DNA of 39,491 nt from NCBI GenBank assembly GCA_964535405.1, contig CAZHUG010000017.1, positions 1-39,491 of the forward strand, in the 5' to 3' direction. The translations under genes were made by a program, and so were the position numbers. This stretch comes from Scatomorpha sp964535405 (lineage in GTDB: Bacteria; Bacillota; Clostridia; Oscillospirales; Oscillospiraceae). The notes beneath the pieces were generated by a model. That model searched no databases, was not told the origin of the DNA, and saw nothing but the letters and a program-made list of their open reading frames with translations. Position 1 is the stretch's first letter; the number at the start of each line of letters is the position of its first letter. This document shows, in pieces, positions 1-6,521 of the stretch.

Positions 1-652
1 CCAGCCCCTTGTTCATCATCGTCGCCGAGTCCACGCTTATCTTCGCGCCCATCGACCAGTTTGGGTGTTTGACCGCCTGCTGGGGCGTGACGCGCGCGGT
101 CTCCTGCCGCGTCTTGCCGAGAAACGGCCCGCCCGAGCCGGTCAGAAGAATGCGCCGGAGCTCATTTTGCCGGCTATGTAAGCACTGGAATATGGCGGAA
201 TGCTCCGAGTCCACGGGTATGATCTCCGCGCCCTTTTCCCTCGCCCGCGCCATGACGATATCGCCCGCGCAGACCAGAGTTTCCTTGTTCGCCAGCGCTA
301 TGCGGCGTCCCGCGTCTATCGCGTCGAGCGTCGGCACCAGACCGACAGCGCCGGAGACGGCTGTCACGACGCAGTCGGCACTCTCGTGCGCGGCGGCGCG
401 GCGAAGGCCGGAAAGCCCCGCCGGACCGACCTCTATGCCGGAGCCGTCAAGCTCCCGGCGCAGTCGTTCCGACGCGGCTTCATCGAAGGCAGACACATAT
501 TTCGGGTGCAGCTCTTCGGCCTGCTTCAGGAGCAGGTCGATGCTTTTATTCGTGCTCAAGGCGACGACGGGTATGCCCAGGCGCTTGCAGACCGCGACGG
601 TCTGGCGGCCGATGCTCCCCGTTGAGCCCAATATTGATACGCTTTTGACCAT
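1..652 (-). CDS. dxr: 1-deoxy-D-xylulose 5-phosphate reductoisomerase, 3' part cut by window edge
   Basis: Converts 1-deoxyxylulose 5-phosphate to 2-C-methylerythritol 4-phosphate with NADPH, the committed step of the MEP isoprenoid pathway in the cytoplasm. The reverse strand reads from ATG at 652 as one open frame to base 1. It shows the N-terminal NADPH loop GSTGSIG (residues 9-15), then an ALANKET segment, and near the cut a KISVDSATMMNKG motif, which carries metal and substrate ligands in this family. About 217 of the usual ~385 residues are present; the C-terminal part lies outside the window. It is the last visible gene of the pyrH-frr-uppS-cdsA-dxr series, 42 bp after cdsA. UppS and Dxr both serve isoprenoid-lipid supply. 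Identification is secure; only the missing end cannot be checked. Confidence 0.95.
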   Translation of the reverse strand, partial: MVKSVSILGSTGSIGRQTVAVCKRLGIPVVALSTNKSIDLLLKQAEELHPKYVSAFDEAASERLRRELDGSGIEVGPAGLSGLRRAAAHESADCVVTAVSGAVGLVPTLDAIDAGRRIALANKETLVCAGDIVMARAREKGAEIIPVDSEHSAIFQCLHSRQNELRRILLTGSGGPFLGKTRQETARVTPQQAVKHPNWSMGAKISVDSATMMNKGL

Positions 653-694
653 TATATTGCCTTTCTTGGTTTTCGCTTTTCTATTTGCCTTTTT

Positions 695-1516
695 CTACTT
701 CGTTATTGCGGGCACGCAGAGAATCAGAAGCTCTATCATCGGCGCGGTCAGGTGCATGCTGTCGAAGCGGTCGAGCATCCCGCCGTGACCGGGGATGAGC
801 GTGCCGTAGTCCTTAATCCCGCTCTCACGCTTGACGGCGGAGAAGGCCAGATCGCCGAGCTGGCAGGCAAGGCTGCCGAAAAAGCCGTAAACCGCCATGA
901 CGAGCAGATGCACGCTGTAGCCAAAGGCTTTGAGGATAAGGCCGTAGATTATCATGAACAGGATGGAGCAGATAAAGCCGCCGGCGCTGCCCTCAATCGT
1001 CTTTTTAGGCGAGAGATGCGGCGCAAGCTTGTGCTTTCCAAGTGACAGGCCGACAAAATACGCGCCGGAGTCCGAGGAAAACGCGGCGACAAAGGGCAGG
1101 AGCATATACGCCCAGCCGCGACCGTCCAGCCCCAGACGCACAAGCGCCGAGAGCATGACGGGCATTATGACACCCGCGACAAGGGAAAACGCCGCGAGGC
1201 TGATGCTGAGCCTGGCCTCTGTTCGGTAGCTGAGCATGATCTCAGCAAACAGGACCGTGAACAGCACGAAGGCCGCGGCGGGTATGGCGATGCGCTCCCA
1301 GCCGAGGCTGTCAGCCAAGGGAATAAACGCCGCGCTCACACAGGGCCAGGCATAGACCCGCCTGTTCTGCCCCGGGCAGACGGCACGCATAAACTCCCAG
1401 GCCGCGCCCGCGGAGATTGCCGCGACGACGATGCCCATCGCCCACAGGGGCGCGAAAATGACGACCGCCAGCAGCAGCGGCACAGCTATAACAGCGACTA
1501 TAATTCTTGTTTTCAC
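695..1516 (-). CDS. cdsA: Phosphatidate cytidylyltransferase (CDP-diglyceride synthase)
   Basis: Integral membrane enzyme that makes CDP-diacylglycerol from CTP and phosphatidic acid, the branch point for bacterial phospholipids. The 273-residue protein has the usual length and starts with a hydrophobic segment (residues 4-40), followed by several further membrane helices. The C-terminal part carries the family signature: a KRESGIKDYG stretch followed by LIPGHGGMLDRFDS, with the conserved Lys-Asp and Asp-Arg-x-Asp residues. The ATG overlaps the uppS stop by 4 bp (ATGA), so translation is probably coupled to uppS. The uppS-cdsA-dxr order is the common one in Firmicutes. No oddity seen. Confidence 0.95.
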   Translation of the reverse strand: MKTRIIVAVIAVPLLLAVVIFAPLWAMGIVVAAISAGAAWEFMRAVCPGQNRRVYAWPCVSAAFIPLADSLGWERIAIPAAAFVLFTVLFAEIMLSYRTEARLSISLAAFSLVAGVIMPVMLSALVRLGLDGRGWAYMLLPFVAAFSSDSGAYFVGLSLGKHKLAPHLSPKKTIEGSAGGFICSILFMIIYGLILKAFGYSVHLLVMAVYGFFGSLACQLGDLAFSAVKRESGIKDYGTLIPGHGGMLDRFDSMHLTAPMIELLILCVPAITK

Positions 1517-2253
1517 TTTATCCCACCAAATCTTCTGTCTCGTTTTCGGTATTCGGCAATGGCGGCGTCTATATCCGCCGAAGTAAAGTCAGGCCAGAGC
1601 ACGTCGGAGAACATCAGCTCCGAATACGCGGACTCCCACATCAAAAAGTTCGAAAGGCGCATCTCACCGCCGGAGCGGATCAGGATATCGGGATCGGGAA
1701 TGCCCGCAGAGTACATATATTCCGTGAAGCTCGCCTCCGTCAGGGGCTTTGCGACGCCGTTTTTATAGTCCTCGGCATAGCGGGCGGCGGCGCGTATAAT
1801 CTCATCCCTGCCGCCGTAGTTTAAGCAGACGTTCGCCTGAAAGCCGCCGTAGCGACCGGAGATGCCGGCAGTTTCATCAATAAGCTCGCGCAGATCCGGC
1901 GAGAGAACGCTCTGCTCGCCCATGATTTTGAGCCTGATATGGTCGCGCTCCATGGTCTCCACAGCCTCGCGCAGGTATTTCGACAGCAGGGACATGATCC
2001 CCTCTATCTCCTCGCGCGGGCGCTTCCAGTTCTCGGTTGAAAAGGCATACACCGTCAGATATTCGACGGCGATGTCGCGGCAATAGGTCGCTATGCGGCG
2101 AAAGGTCTCCGCACCGGCGGCATGACCCGCCGTGCGGGGCAGTGCGCGGCGCTTTGCCCAGCGTCCGTTGCCGTCTAAAATAATGGCAATATGGCGGGGG
2201 AGAATGGACATGCCCTCCCCCGCCGCCTCATCGTTTTTCTTGAATATTGACAT
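1513..2253 (-). CDS. uppS: Isoprenyl transferase (undecaprenyl diphosphate synthase)
   Basis: Adds isopentenyl units in cis to farnesyl diphosphate to make the C55 carrier lipid for peptidoglycan and teichoic-acid synthesis. The signature HIAIILDGNGRWAKRR sits at residues 21-36, with catalytic Asp at 27, and the C-terminal motif with DILIRSGGEMRLSNFL is intact. Length (246) is normal. The ATG at 2253 lies 2 bp after the frr stop. A second in-frame ATG at 2211, right behind a GGGGGAGGG stretch, would remove 14 poorly conserved residues and is also possible. The frr-uppS-cdsA spacing implies one operon. Confidence 0.95.
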   Translation of the reverse strand: MSIFKKNDEAAGEGMSILPRHIAIILDGNGRWAKRRALPRTAGHAAGAETFRRIATYCRDIAVEYLTVYAFSTENWKRPREEIEGIMSLLSKYLREAVETMERDHIRLKIMGEQSVLSPDLRELIDETAGISGRYGGFQANVCLNYGGRDEIIRAAARYAEDYKNGVAKPLTEASFTEYMYSAGIPDPDILIRSGGEMRLSNFLMWESAYSELMFSDVLWPDFTSADIDAAIAEYRKRDRRFGGIK

Positions 2254-2255
2254 GC

Positions 2256-2810
2256 TTATATCGCGTAGAGCTCTTTTTCCTTGGCTTCAATGAGTCTGTC
2301 GACCTCTTTAATCCAATCGTCAGTGAGCTTCTGCAGATCCTTTTCAGCCAGCTTCAGATCGTCCTCGCTTATCTCGGACGCCTTCTTCTGAGCCTTGAAT
2401 TTGTCGATGCCGTCACGCCGGATATTGCGAACCGCGACCTTGGCGTCCTCGCCGTATTTGCGGACCTGCTTTACGAGGTCACGGCGGCGCTCCTCAGTCA
2501 ACTGGGGAAAGGCAAGGCGGATGCAGCGTCCGTCGTTCTGGGGGTTGATGCCCAGATCGGAGGCCAGTATTGCCTTCTCGACAAGCTTCAGGGCGGAGGT
2601 GTCCCAGGGCTGGATCATAAGACTGCGGGGGTCGGGGCTGGATATGGTCGCGATCTGCTGGATCGGGGTCGGAACACCGTAGTAATCCACCTGGATCTGG
2701 TCGAGCACAGCAGCGTTCGCGCGGCCCGCACGCACAGAGGCGAAGGTCACCGAGAGATACTCCGTAGTTTTCTTCATTTTACTTTCAAATTCATCGTATC
2801 CGTTAGCCAT
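2256..2810 (-). CDS. frr: Ribosome recycling factor
   Basis: Splits post-termination ribosomes together with EF-G. The 184-residue protein has the exact family length and the conserved N-terminal half, with RAGRAN near residue 28 and YYGVPTPIQQIA near 43, followed by the long C-terminal helices. A good Shine-Dalgarno (GGAGG, 9 nt upstream) supports ATG 2810. It follows pyrH by 17 bp, the standard pyrH-frr pair of Firmicutes, although rpsB and tsf, which often precede them, are absent here. Confidence 0.97.
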   Translation of the reverse strand: MANGYDEFESKMKKTTEYLSVTFASVRAGRANAAVLDQIQVDYYGVPTPIQQIATISSPDPRSLMIQPWDTSALKLVEKAILASDLGINPQNDGRCIRLAFPQLTEERRRDLVKQVRKYGEDAKVAVRNIRRDGIDKFKAQKKASEISEDDLKLAEKDLQKLTDDWIKEVDRLIEAKEKELYAI

Positions 2811-2827
2811 TTCAATGTCCTCCTAAA

Positions 2828-3511
2828 TTATTTCGTAACTACCGTGCCGATTTTCTCGCCTAACACGACACGGACAATATTCTCAGGATTTTTGAGCGCA
2901 AAGACGATGACGGGGATATCATTATCCATTGAAAGGGATGTTGCCGTGCTGTCCATCACCGCAAGGTGTTTGGAGAGCACTNNNNNNNNNNTCGGGTCAG
3001 ACGAATACACGCCGTCAATGTTCTTGGCAAGCAGGATCGCATCCGCCTCAATCTCAGCCGCGCGGAGCACGGCGGCTGTATCCGTTGAGAAATACGGACA
3101 GCCCGTGCCGCAGCCGAAAAGCACTACGCGGCCCTTTGCAAGGTGGTGCATCGCGCGCAGGCGAATATACGGCTCCGCCACAGCCCGCATCTCGATCGCG
3201 GTCTGAACACGCACGTCGATTCCGTGCTGCTCCATAACGTCGGCCACAGCCAGACAGTTCATCGCGGTGGCGAGCATGCCCATATGGTCAGCCCTCGTCC
3301 GCTCCATCACTCCGCCGCCGTCCTTGACGCCGCGCCAGAAATTGCCGCCGCCAATGACGATGCCAACCTCGACGCCCATGTCCACACAGCGCTTCACCGC
3401 GTCGCAGACCTTTCCGATAACGCCGAAATCCAGTCCAGAACCGCGCTCGCCGGAGAGCGCCTCCCCGCTGATCTTCAGCAGGACACGTTTATATGCCGGT
3501 TTTAAGTCCAA
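2828..3511 (-). CDS. pyrH: UMP kinase, with an assembly gap inside
   Basis: Phosphorylates UMP to UDP in pyrimidine nucleotide synthesis. Family landmarks are present: LLKISGEAL at the N-terminus, VIGGGNFWRG, DHMGMLATAMN and VMDSTATSL. The start is TTG at 3511, behind GAGGTGATG at a good distance; no nearby ATG fits. Ten Ns (2982-2991) fall between the GVYSSDP motif and VLSKHLAVMD. Compared with family members the protein is about 12 residues short exactly there, so the N-run looks like a fixed-size placeholder for a gap nearer 46 nt. The reading frame happens to stay open across it. It starts the pyrH-frr-uppS-cdsA-dxr operon. Confidence 0.95.
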   Translation of the reverse strand: MDLKPAYKRVLLKISGEALSGERGSGLDFGVIGKVCDAVKRCVDMGVEVGIVIGGGNFWRGVKDGGGVMERTRADHMGMLATAMNCLAVADVMEQHGIDVRVQTAIEMRAVAEPYIRLRAMHHLAKGRVVLFGCGTGCPYFSTDTAAVLRAAEIEADAILLAKNIDGVYSSDPXXXXVLSKHLAVMDSTATSLSMDNDIPVIVFALKNPENIVRVVLGEKIGTVVTK

Positions 3512-3538
3512 ACTACATCACCTCTAAAATAGCATTCT

Positions 3539-3568
3539 AATATACTTTCACCTATATTAAAAGGGCAA
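3539..3568 (-). promoter_or_regulatory. Promoter candidate for the pyrH operon
   Basis: On the minus strand a TTGCCC box (3563-3568) and a TATATT box (3539-3544) are 18 bp apart, ending about 28 nt before the TTG start of pyrH. This fits a sigma-A promoter for pyrH onward. No terminator is visible between the upstream transporter gene and this site, so read-through from 4485 is also possible. Confidence 0.5.
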
Positions 3569-3585
3569 AATGCAAAATTTACTCT

Positions 3586-4485
3586 TTAGACATCAAATAT
3601 TCCCAAAATAGCTATTCCAGCCATCACCAAAACGATCACCGCGTACTGCGCGCGGCTGAGTTTCTCCTTCAAAAACACGCGCGAGAGCACGACGGAAAAT
3701 ATGCTGTAGGACGCGATCATGGGCGCGGCGACAATCGCGTTCTCGCCCATGGCGTATATATATGTGAACTGCCCCGCCGTCTCGCACACCGCGCCGAAGC
3801 AGAAATCCCGCTCCTTAAAATATGAAAAGCTCTGCCTCTTCACAAAGCGCAGGTACAAATACGCCAGAACCGCGCAGATGCCAAACGTCAGCTCATACGC
3901 GACATTCGCGACGTCCTCGTCCATGATGTACTCCAGATAATACGCATCCGAAAAACTGCCGAGGCCGTCAATCACGCAATACAGGATCGGAAACAGGATC
4001 GCGAGCGCCCCGAAGCGGTATTTGCGCTCGGACTCCGGAATATCGGACGCGCGCTCTATATCCACGGCGCGCTTTTCAAGCACCGACAGCAGGATTATAC
4101 CCAGGCAGATCATCACTACACCCACGAGCTGAAGCGCCGCCATCGTCTGTTTGAGAACGAGAAAGCACAAAATCGCCGTCACAGCGCCGGAGGAGTTGCA
4201 GATGGGTGAGGAGACGGAAAGCTCAATATACCTCAGCCCCGCATAGCCCAGAACCATCGAGAGTATGTACATAAACGAGACCGGGAAATAGATAAGCATC
4301 GATCGCGGATGCCAGTCCACGCCCGTGATGAGCAGCGTGGCGAGCGCGTGTATCGTCATCACCGTTCCGACTGTTATGACAAGTCTCAGGTGGCTGTATC
4401 TGTCCGCGGGCCTCGTGCCCTTCTTGGAGAACAGGTCACTGCCGCCCCAAAACGCGATGGTCAATAGCGAAAATGCAAACCACAT
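3586..4485 (-). CDS. EamA/DMT-family membrane transporter
   Basis: Predicted inner-membrane transporter of the drug/metabolite superfamily; the substrate cannot be told from sequence. The 299 residues form about ten hydrophobic helices in two halves, the EamA repeat layout. The first half begins with WFAFSLLTIAFWGGSDLFSKK and the second (from about residue 160) ends with a VFLKEKLSRAQYAVIVLVM-type motif and a last helix. A polar loop around residues 140-158 separates the halves. ATG 4485 has a modest GAGG upstream. It stands alone between the divergent spoIIGA promoter region and pyrH; its position next to pyrH carries no obvious functional meaning. Confidence 0.8.
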   Translation of the reverse strand: MWFAFSLLTIAFWGGSDLFSKKGTRPADRYSHLRLVITVGTVMTIHALATLLITGVDWHPRSMLIYFPVSFMYILSMVLGYAGLRYIELSVSSPICNSSGAVTAILCFLVLKQTMAALQLVGVVMICLGIILLSVLEKRAVDIERASDIPESERKYRFGALAILFPILYCVIDGLGSFSDAYYLEYIMDEDVANVAYELTFGICAVLAYLYLRFVKRQSFSYFKERDFCFGAVCETAGQFTYIYAMGENAIVAAPMIASYSIFSVVLSRVFLKEKLSRAQYAVIVLVMAGIAILGIFDV

Positions 4486-4515
4486 TCCTAATACCTCAGT
4501 TCAAATTTAAAATTC

Positions 4516-4549
4516 GTGACATTCTAGCATACTTGTCCCAGCTTGTAAA
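4516..4549 (+). promoter_or_regulatory. Possible Spo0A-type promoter of spoIIGA-sigE (22-bp spacer)
   Basis: A GTGACA hexamer (4516-4521) and TGTAAA (4544-4549) are separated by 22 bp, ending 38 nt before the chosen spoIIGA start. Spo0A-activated sigma-A promoters such as B. subtilis spoIIG and spoIIE have unusually long 21-22 bp spacers (established knowledge). The same GTGACA hexamer and spacing appears before spoIIE in this window. The -10 matches consensus at only 4 of 6 bases, and no clear TGTCGAA box was found nearby. Confidence 0.35.
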
Positions 4550-4587
4550 TGACAAGTTCCGCGCGGATTTCGGTGTATGCTTTGTCC

Positions 4588-5418
4588 ATGGAGACAATTT
4601 ACGCAGACAGCCTTTTTGTGCTGAACCTAATTATAGACTATTTTTTGCTTCTCTGCTCGGGCAGAGTTGCCGGGGCTGTGCTCCGGCGCGGGCGCTTTGC
4701 CCTCGCCGCCGTAATCGGCGCGGCATACGCTGTCGCCTCGGTCCTGCCGGGGGCTGGTTTTCTCTCCACAGCGCCCATGAAGCTTGCTCTGGGCATCATT
4801 ATAGCACTTGTCGCCTTCGGCGGCGAGGACAGACTTGCGCGATGCATTGTGATCTTCCTTGCCGTGTCCGCCGCCTTTGGCGGCGCGGTCTGGGGCGCAT
4901 CCATGCTCGCGGGCTCCTCGCTCACGGGGAACATTTTCGTGCCTGTTTCGATGCGGGTGCTGGTCCTGTCCTTCGCCGCCTGCTACGCCGCGGTATCCAT
5001 AGTCTTTAAGCGCGTCGGAAAGACAGCGGAGCGCGAGATAATCGAGCTTGAGCTCCAGTTTCGCGGTCGCCGCGCCACGGTGCGTGCACTGCGGGACACG
5101 GGCAACGGGCTGTACGACCCGGTCTCCGGAAAGGCCGTTGCCGTGGCGGAGGCCGCGGCGCTTTTGCCGCTTTTCCCGGACGGGGCGGACGCGCTGGCGT
5201 CATCAGACCCGACCGAGACCTTCAGCGGGCTTTCAGGGCTCTCCGGCTGTCTGGGCAGGATCACGCTCATACCCTACTCCGCCGTCGGCACCCGCAGCGG
5301 AATGCTCGCGGCATTGCGTCCGGACGAGGTCAGGCTGGGCGGCGAGGCAAAGAGCCTGCTCGTCGCGGTATATCCGTCGCGGCTTTCCGAGGACGGTACA
5401 TATTCAGCTGTAATCTAA
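4588..5418 (+). CDS. spoIIGA: Sigma-E processing peptidase SpoIIGA
   Basis: Membrane aspartic protease that removes the pro-sequence of sigma-E in the mother cell after a forespore signal. About five hydrophobic helices fill the first ~150 residues, followed by a cytoplasmic protease domain. The active-site motif LRDTGNGLYDP contains the catalytic Asp at residue 170, matching the Asp-Thr-Gly motif of the family. The ATG at 4588 gives METIYADSLF, the usual SpoIIGA N-terminus; an in-frame ATG at 4549 would add 13 unlike residues and overlaps the putative -10. The ribosome-binding site is weak. It ends 19 bp before sigE, the usual pairing of protease and substrate. Confidence 0.93.
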   Translation: METIYADSLFVLNLIIDYFLLLCSGRVAGAVLRRGRFALAAVIGAAYAVASVLPGAGFLSTAPMKLALGIIIALVAFGGEDRLARCIVIFLAVSAAFGGAVWGASMLAGSSLTGNIFVPVSMRVLVLSFAACYAAVSIVFKRVGKTAEREIIELELQFRGRRATVRALRDTGNGLYDPVSGKAVAVAEAAALLPLFPDGADALASSDPTETFSGLSGLSGCLGRITLIPYSAVGTRSGMLAALRPDEVRLGGEAKSLLVAVYPSRLSEDGTYSAVI

Positions 5419-5437
5419 TTTCCTGGAGGTGCATTTC

Positions 5438-6166
5438 ATGAAGATTCCACTTACTTTGAAGCTTTGGCTGTCGCTCTCGCGCGCGCTTGAGCGGCTCGGC
5501 ATCGCTCCCCCGCCGATATATTATATTGGAGGCAGCGACACCCTGCCGGCGCCCCTGCCGCGTGATGAGGAGGCCATAGCGCTATCCGCGCTCGAGGCCG
5601 GAGACGAGGCCGCCAAGAGAACACTCATAGAGCACAATTTGAGGCTTGTAGTATACATAGCGCGGCGCTTTGAAAACACCGGCATCGGACTTGAGGATCT
5701 CATTTCCATCGGCACAATCGGGCTTATCAAGGCGATCGGGACATTCAAGCTGTCGAAAAACATCAAGCTTGCCACCTACGCCTCGCGCTGCATCGAAAAC
5801 GAAATTCTCATGTTCCTGCGCAAGTTCGGCTCACAGCGCAGTGAGGTCAGCTTTGACGAGCCGCTCAACACCGACTGGGACGGAAACGAGCTTCTGCTCT
5901 CCGACATTCTCGGCACGGAGGAGGATGAGGTCATCCGTCCGCTGGAGGACGACGCCGACCGCGCGATGCTCATGGCGGCGATCGACACCCTCGCCGAGCG
6001 CGAACAGCGTATCATCCTCATGCGCTTCGGCTTCGTGGATGGCACGGAGTACACGCAAAAGGAGGTCGCGGACATGATGGGGATCTCTCAAAGCTACATA
6101 AGCCGGCTGGAAAAGCGGATCATCACCCGCCTCCGGCGCGAGATGGTCAGGCAAATGCAAATTTAA
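5438..6166 (+). CDS. sigE: RNA polymerase sporulation sigma factor SigE (pro-sigma-E)
   Basis: Mother-cell-specific sigma factor made as an inactive precursor. The N-terminal ~27 residues are a hydrophobic, basic pro-sequence. The processing neighbourhood YYIGGSDTLP begins at residue 28. Sigma region 2 (NLRLVVYIARRFENTGI and IGTIGLIKAI) and region 4 (SQSYISRLEKRI helix-turn-helix) are nearly identical to the Bacillus protein. ATG 5438 follows TGGAGGTG well; a GTG at 5429 overlaps that site and is rejected. Length is 242 residues. sigG, often the third gene of this operon, is absent; a strong hairpin follows directly. Confidence 0.96.
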   Translation: MKIPLTLKLWLSLSRALERLGIAPPPIYYIGGSDTLPAPLPRDEEAIALSALEAGDEAAKRTLIEHNLRLVVYIARRFENTGIGLEDLISIGTIGLIKAIGTFKLSKNIKLATYASRCIENEILMFLRKFGSQRSEVSFDEPLNTDWDGNELLLSDILGTEEDEVIRPLEDDADRAMLMAAIDTLAEREQRIILMRFGFVDGTEYTQKEVADMMGISQSYISRLEKRIITRLRREMVRQMQI

Positions 6167-6170
6167 AAAG

Positions 6171-6206
6171 CTTATTGCGCCGGAGTATCATCCCCGGCGC
6201 AATAAG
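6171..6206. terminator. Convergent terminator between sigE and the spoIIE operon
   Basis: A perfect 13-bp inverted repeat (CTTATTGCGCCGG with its complement, 10-nt loop) lies 4 nt after the sigE stop. On the minus strand it is followed by GCTTTTTAAATT, so it terminates the spoIIE transcript well; on the plus strand the U-tract is poor but the stem is strong. Confidence 0.8.
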
Positions 6207-6212
6207 TGTTGC

Positions 6213-6521
6213 CTAAATAAATATTGTATATGCTATCACCCCTATCAGAATCAGCGCCAATGATATCGCCGCTATTCTCAGCCACCTTATCGCCTCGGGC
6301 GGTTTGGGCGATTTGCCGAGGTTCAGCTGAACGTATTTCCCCGCGGCAGCCCTGGCCTGAAGCAACAGCTCCTCCCGGCTTACGCCGGGAGTGTTTAGAA
6401 AGTCGTCGCGCACGAAGAAAATGGCCTCTTCAAATATTTCGGGGTCGGGCGACCTCACAATCACCACTCGGCGCGACACACCTTTCACTGTCGCCGGTCT
6501 GCGTATGCCCGGCGCTCTCAT
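6213..6521 (-). CDS. Small C-tail-anchored membrane protein coupled to spoIIE
   Basis: No function can be assigned. The 102-residue protein has a basic N-terminus, a soluble part containing RRVVIVRSPDPEIFEEAIFF and a predicted helix around GVSREELLLQARAAAGK, and a single hydrophobic segment at about residues 82-101 at the very C-terminus. This gives the topology of a tail-anchored protein. Its start overlaps the spoIIE stop by 4 bp, so it is probably translationally coupled and made at the same time. It ends just before the convergent terminator. The tight coupling suggests a role in sporulation or in SpoIIE membrane behaviour, but that is inference only. Confidence 0.75.
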   Translation of the reverse strand: MRAPGIRRPATVKGVSRRVVIVRSPDPEIFEEAIFFVRDDFLNTPGVSREELLLQARAAAGKYVQLNLGKSPKPPEAIRWLRIAAISLALILIGVIAYTIFI

